Source of the DNA: Phycisphaerales bacterium
Lineage (GTDB): Bacteria; Planctomycetota; Phycisphaerae; Tepidisphaerales; Tepidisphaeraceae
Assembly: GCA_028288775.1 (NCBI GenBank)
Contig: JAQGHP010000449.1
Location: 1-8,456, forward strand
Direction of reading: 5' to 3'
Length of the DNA stretch: 8,456 nucleotides
Both the position numbers and the translations under genes were made by a program. Within the stretch, counting starts at the first letter, position 1. Every line of letters starts with the position of its first letter. The notes under the pieces were generated by a model. It was not told where the DNA came from. It searched no databases and saw nothing but the letters and a program-made list of their open reading frames with translations. Shown here one piece after another: positions 5,836 to 8,456 of this stretch.

Positions 5836-7077
5836 TCACGCCGTCAGAATCGGGAACTTCGTGCTGCTGATGGGCAGGTGGCTGTATTCCTCGACAAGCC
5901 GGCGGTACTCGCGCGCCACCTTCCGCGGCTTGCGGAGCAGCGTGTACAGGCCCACTTTATTTACCGTGCCGCGCATTTTGGTTAACGCGCTGTCCCAGTC
6001 CTTCATATCGACCAGGCCGAACCACGTGAAGCCGATGATCGGCACGCCGTCCTCGCGGAGGCGGAGCAGGTTCATCCATTCCTTCCACAGCCACTCGACC
6101 GCGTGCTTAGAGGTGCGGTTGGTCTCGGTGTGCATCACGGGCAGGCGGTAGCGCTCGTAGTATTGGCGCGTGATGACGTAGTAGCCGTAGACGTCCCCCG
6201 CGCCGATCGAGCGGCCATCCGGGCGGAGGACGTGCTCGTTGGTGATGTAATAGTCGGTGCCCATGATGCAGTGCGTACGGAGGTCGCGCTGCTGCATGAA
6301 CCACCAATACTCCTCGGCGCTCATCCCGCTGGCCAGGAGGTAACGGTAGATCGTGGCGGACACGTCATGGCCGAAAAGCAGATCGAGCGAGAGGAATCGC
6401 CGCTCGTTCATGAAGTGGGCGGGGGCGACGGTGTCGGGGCTGCCGGGGTGAACGTATTCGGTGCTTTCGCTGAAGATGAAGATGGCGTCCGGCCGCAGGT
6501 CGAGGATGCGGCGCATGGAGAGGATCGACGCCTTGCAGCAGTGCTTGATGTTGGTGACGAAGCCGGTGTCGCTCATCAGCTTTTCGTTCCACCAGCCGAA
6601 CGCGCCGGAGAAGAGGGCCGTCACATAAATTTCGTTCACCGGGGTGTAGTAGCGCACCCACGGGTAGCGCTCGGCGAAGCGGTAGGCGTACTCGGCGAAG
6701 TAGTCGGGCCACTCGGGGTTTTGAAAGTTGCCCAGCCATTCGGGCAGGCCGAAGTGGAGCAGGTCGATGATCGGCACGATCCCCAGTCGCCGCATCTCGT
6801 GCATAACCGAATCGAGAAAGGTCCAGTCGTACTCGTCCTTCCCCTTGAAAATCCGATAGATCGGCGGACCGTAGCGTAAATACCGCAGCCCCAGTTCGCG
6901 CACGAGCTTGAGGTCGGTCTGCCACAGTTCGTAATGCCCCGTGTCGCGCAATTGATCGACGCGCCCGCCTTCCACCATCGGGCAGGAGCATTCGATGCCC
7001 ACCGCGAACATGAATCGGAGCGTATCGACGGACTCGGAAGGCCGGATCGCAGGCATCGACGCGGGATTACCAATCAC
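5836..7077 (-). CDS. GH1-like family protein (clan GH-A glycosidase fold), substrate unknown
   Basis: A 413-residue protein with the landmarks of glycoside hydrolase family 1. DLLHFGLPEWL (105-115) corresponds to the GH1 LHHWDLPQWL block. TPVNEIY (145-151) gives the acid/base candidate E149, and MHTETN (315-320) gives the nucleophile candidate E318 in place of the usual TENG. FTWFGLVDMKDW (350-361) and NKVGLYTL (373-380) match the C-terminal substrate-proximal region. GH1 enzymes are usually 440-480 residues, so loops are trimmed. No signal peptide is visible, so it should be cytoplasmic. The GTG start at 7077-7075 is well supported by GGAGGG 8 bases upstream (7086-7091). Proteins of this subfamily often appear as 'family 1 glycosylhydrolase' near or fused to sugar-nucleotide reductases; that link is from memory and no such partner is present here. 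It lies downstream of glnA on the same strand across 257 bases containing a large inverted repeat. Confidence 0.8.
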   Translation of the reverse strand: MIGNPASMPAIRPSESVDTLRFMFAVGIECSCPMVEGGRVDQLRDTGHYELWQTDLKLVRELGLRYLRYGPPIYRIFKGKDEYDWTFLDSVMHEMRRLGIVPIIDLLHFGLPEWLGNFQNPEWPDYFAEYAYRFAERYPWVRYYTPVNEIYVTALFSGAFGWWNEKLMSDTGFVTNIKHCCKASILSMRRILDLRPDAIFIFSESTEYVHPGSPDTVAPAHFMNERRFLSLDLLFGHDVSATIYRYLLASGMSAEEYWWFMQQRDLRTHCIMGTDYYITNEHVLRPDGRSIGAGDVYGYYVITRQYYERYRLPVMHTETNRTSKHAVEWLWKEWMNLLRLREDGVPIIGFTWFGLVDMKDWDSALTKMRGTVNKVGLYTLLRKPRKVAREYRRLVEEYSHLPISSTKFPILTA

Positions 7078-7085
7078 AGCGGCAG

Positions 7086-7106
7086 CCCTCCAAAGCCGAG
7101 GTTATA
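7086..7106 (-). promoter_or_regulatory. Ribosome binding site and possible -10 box of the GH1-like gene
   Basis: GGAGGG (7091-7086, minus strand) lies 8 bases before GTG 7077 and is a near-ideal Shine-Dalgarno sequence; it decides the start. TATAAC (7106-7101) could be a -10 box that would start the mRNA just before this site, but no -35 match is seen, so the promoter part is weak. Confidence 0.5.
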
Positions 7107-7181
7107 CGACGATAGGCGTGGGTAAGGGAACGGAGGATAATGGATTAAGGGTTAGCTACTCCCCCTCCTGACCGCTCCTCA

Positions 7182-7281
7182 TTTTGACTTTTGAATTTTG
7201 ACTTTTGCATTTTGCATTTTGACTTCGATTCGATGCTCCAAGTCCGAATCGAAGTCAAAATGCAAAATGCAAAATTCAAAA
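7182..7281. repeat. Heptamer-based inverted repeat with a 26-bp perfect stem
   Basis: The left arm is six 7-base units, TTTTGAC, TTTTGAA, TTTTGAC, TTTTGCA, TTTTGCA, TTTTGAC (7182-7223), then TTCGATTCG. The right arm mirrors it: CGAATCGAA, then GTCAAAA, TGCAAAA, TGCAAAA, TTCAAAA (to 7281). Positions 7207-7232 and 7245-7270 pair perfectly over 26 bp around a 12-base loop. A further 11 bp (7189-7199 with 7271-7281) pair after a single 7-base bulge (7200-7206), exactly one unit long, so one arm has gained or lost a repeat. It lies between glnA and the GH1-like gene. No typical terminator U-run follows on either strand. Confidence 0.9.
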
Positions 7282-7310
7282 TGGCGCACCCGCACCCGCG
7301 GCTGCTCTTT

Positions 7311-7332
7311 CCCGAACCCGGCTCCCGAACCC
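7311..7332. repeat. Short direct repeat just past the glnA stop
   Basis: CCCGAACCC occurs at 7311-7319 and again at 7324-7332, a 13-base period, ending 2 bases from the glnA stop codon. It may be the remnant of a degenerate array or chance in a C-rich spacer. Confidence 0.35.
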
Positions 7333-7334
7333 TA

Positions 7335-8456
7335 CTAGATATCGAAATACATGCAGAATTCATACGGATGCGGACGAAGCCGGATCGCATCCACCTCATT
7401 TTCGCGCTTGTACTTGATCCAGTAATGGATGACGTCGGCGGTGAACACGTCGCCATTGAGCAGAAACTCGTGGTCGTTCTCCAGCTCGTTGAGCGCCTCA
7501 TCCAGCGCGCCGGGCGCCGAGCCGATCTTTTCGTACTCGTCCGCGTTGAGGTGGTACATGTCCTTGTCGAGCGGGTCGCCGGGGTGAATCTTGTTCTGAA
7601 TGCCGTCGATCGCGGCCATCATAATGGCCGTGAACGCCAGGTACGGATTGCACGAGGAATCGGGACAGCGGAACTCGATGCGCTTGGTCTGCGGCCGCTC
7701 GCTGTACATCGGAATCCGCACCGCCGCCGATCGGTTGCGGCTGGAATAGACCAAATTCACCGGTGCCTCGTACCCGGGCACCAGCCGCTTGTAGCTGTTG
7801 GTCGTCGGGTTGCACAACGCGCACAGCGCCCGGGCGTGCTTGAGGATGCCACCGATGGCGTAGAGACCGGTATCGCTCAGGCCCGCATATTTGTTCCCGG
7901 CGAAAAGGGGCTTATCCCCCTTCCAAAGGGAAAAATGCACGTGCATCCCCGAGCCGTTGTCCTGGAACAAGGGCTTGGGCATGAAGGTGACCACCTTCCC
8001 GTGTCGGGCGGCGACGTTCTTACAGACGTACTTGTACATCATCACGCTGTCGGCCATCGTGATGAGGTCCTGGTAGCGCATGTCGATTTCGCACTGCCCG
8101 CCGGTGGCCACTTCGTGGTGATGCGCCTCGACGGGGATGCCCAGTTCGATCAGCGTCGCGACCATCTCGCTACGAATGTTCTGCATCGAATCCATCGGCG
8201 GAGTCGGGAAATACCCCTCCTTCAGGCGAATCTTGTAGCCAAGGTTGAGCGGGTCCTCGTCGCCGCGACCCCAGATGCCCTCGCGGCTGCCGACGTAGTA
8301 CTTCGCGAAGTTGATCCCCTGATCGTAATACGCCTGGTCGAAAATAAAGAACTCGAGCTCCGGCCCGAAGTACGCCGTGTCGGCGATCTTCGTCTTCTGC
8401 AAAAACGTGACCGCCTTCCGCGCAATCGACCGCGGGTCGCGGCTATATTCCTTCTT
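7335..8456 (-). CDS. glnA: Type I glutamine synthetase, missing its N-terminus (cut by right window edge)
   Basis: The frame enters from the right edge without a start and ends at TAG 7337-7335, so 373 C-terminal residues are visible and roughly the first 100 are missing. The enzyme makes glutamine from glutamate, ammonium and ATP in the cytoplasm as a dodecamer. Clear GS blocks appear in order: YSRDPRSIARKA near the edge, FGPELEFF with a metal-binding glutamate, EAHHHEVATGGQCEID, KPLFQDNGSGMHVHFSL (the ATP-binding signature), PTTNSYKRLVPGYEAP, RSAAVRIP (substrate arginine) and KRIEFRCPDSSCNPYLA. KDMYHL carries a tyrosine (codon 7556-7554) at the place of E. coli Tyr397, the adenylylation target, which points to the GSI-beta type regulated by GlnE. 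The protein ends in YEFCMYFDI, like other GSI C-termini. Its promoter lies outside the window. The inverted repeat at 7182-7281 begins 53 bases past its stop. Confidence 0.97.
   Translation of the reverse strand, partial: KKEYSRDPRSIARKAVTFLQKTKIADTAYFGPELEFFIFDQAYYDQGINFAKYYVGSREGIWGRGDEDPLNLGYKIRLKEGYFPTPPMDSMQNIRSEMVATLIELGIPVEAHHHEVATGGQCEIDMRYQDLITMADSVMMYKYVCKNVAARHGKVVTFMPKPLFQDNGSGMHVHFSLWKGDKPLFAGNKYAGLSDTGLYAIGGILKHARALCALCNPTTNSYKRLVPGYEAPVNLVYSSRNRSAAVRIPMYSERPQTKRIEFRCPDSSCNPYLAFTAIMMAAIDGIQNKIHPGDPLDKDMYHLNADEYEKIGSAPGALDEALNELENDHEFLLNGDVFTADVIHYWIKYKRENEVDAIRLRPHPYEFCMYFDI

Noticed and set aside
6103..6879. A 258-codon plus-strand frame antisense to the GH1-like gene
   Set aside because: Its composition (Val, Gly, Glu, His) is typical of an antisense shadow of a GC-rich gene, and it has no recognisable motif or ribosome binding site.
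7182..7281. Intrinsic terminator for glnA
   Set aside because: The hairpin is strong but AT-rich, and no U-run directly follows the stem on the glnA strand. It may still end transcripts, but it does not meet the usual criteria.

Overview
The window is GC-rich bacterial chromosome, most likely from a planctomycete or a related PVC-type environmental bacterium. The best lineage clue is the left-edge gene: a DUF1501 protein with a Tat signal, a family abundant in Planctomycetes and their relatives. The GC bias, the GTG and TTG starts and the palindromic repeats in most spacers fit this but do not prove it. No phage, transposase, CRISPR, tRNA or rRNA gene was recognised.

Layout. Positions 1-1960 are read leftward: an Rrf2-type regulator, a DedA/VTT membrane protein, and the N-terminal part of the DUF1501 protein, which is cut by the window edge. 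The rightward genes follow: dsbD (2064-3890), divergent from the Rrf2 gene across a 103-base shared control region, and mobA (3982-4593). From 4595 to the right edge everything is leftward again: a formate/nitrite-transporter-family channel that meets mobA tail to tail with a 1-base gap, a GH1-like protein with a strong ribosome binding site and a GTG start, and glnA, whose 5' end lies beyond the right edge.

Function. This is mostly housekeeping and envelope biology. DsbD carries reducing power across the membrane, and its divergent Rrf2 neighbour is a plausible but unproven regulator. MobA finishes molybdenum cofactor for enzymes such as formate dehydrogenase and nitrate reductase, which makes the adjacent formate/nitrite-type channel suggestive. 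GlnA assimilates ammonium and keeps the tyrosine used for adenylylation control. The GH1-like protein keeps both catalytic glutamates, but its substrate is unknown.

The most unusual content lies between the genes. Three spacers hold inverted or nested palindromic repeats. Two of these are built from degenerate 7-base tandem units (three different unit sequences) arranged as inverted arms. A fourth spacer holds a small GC hairpin next to the mobA ribosome binding site. I see no convincing new multi-gene system. The heptamer-based inverted repeats and the poorly characterised GH1-like protein are the best leads.
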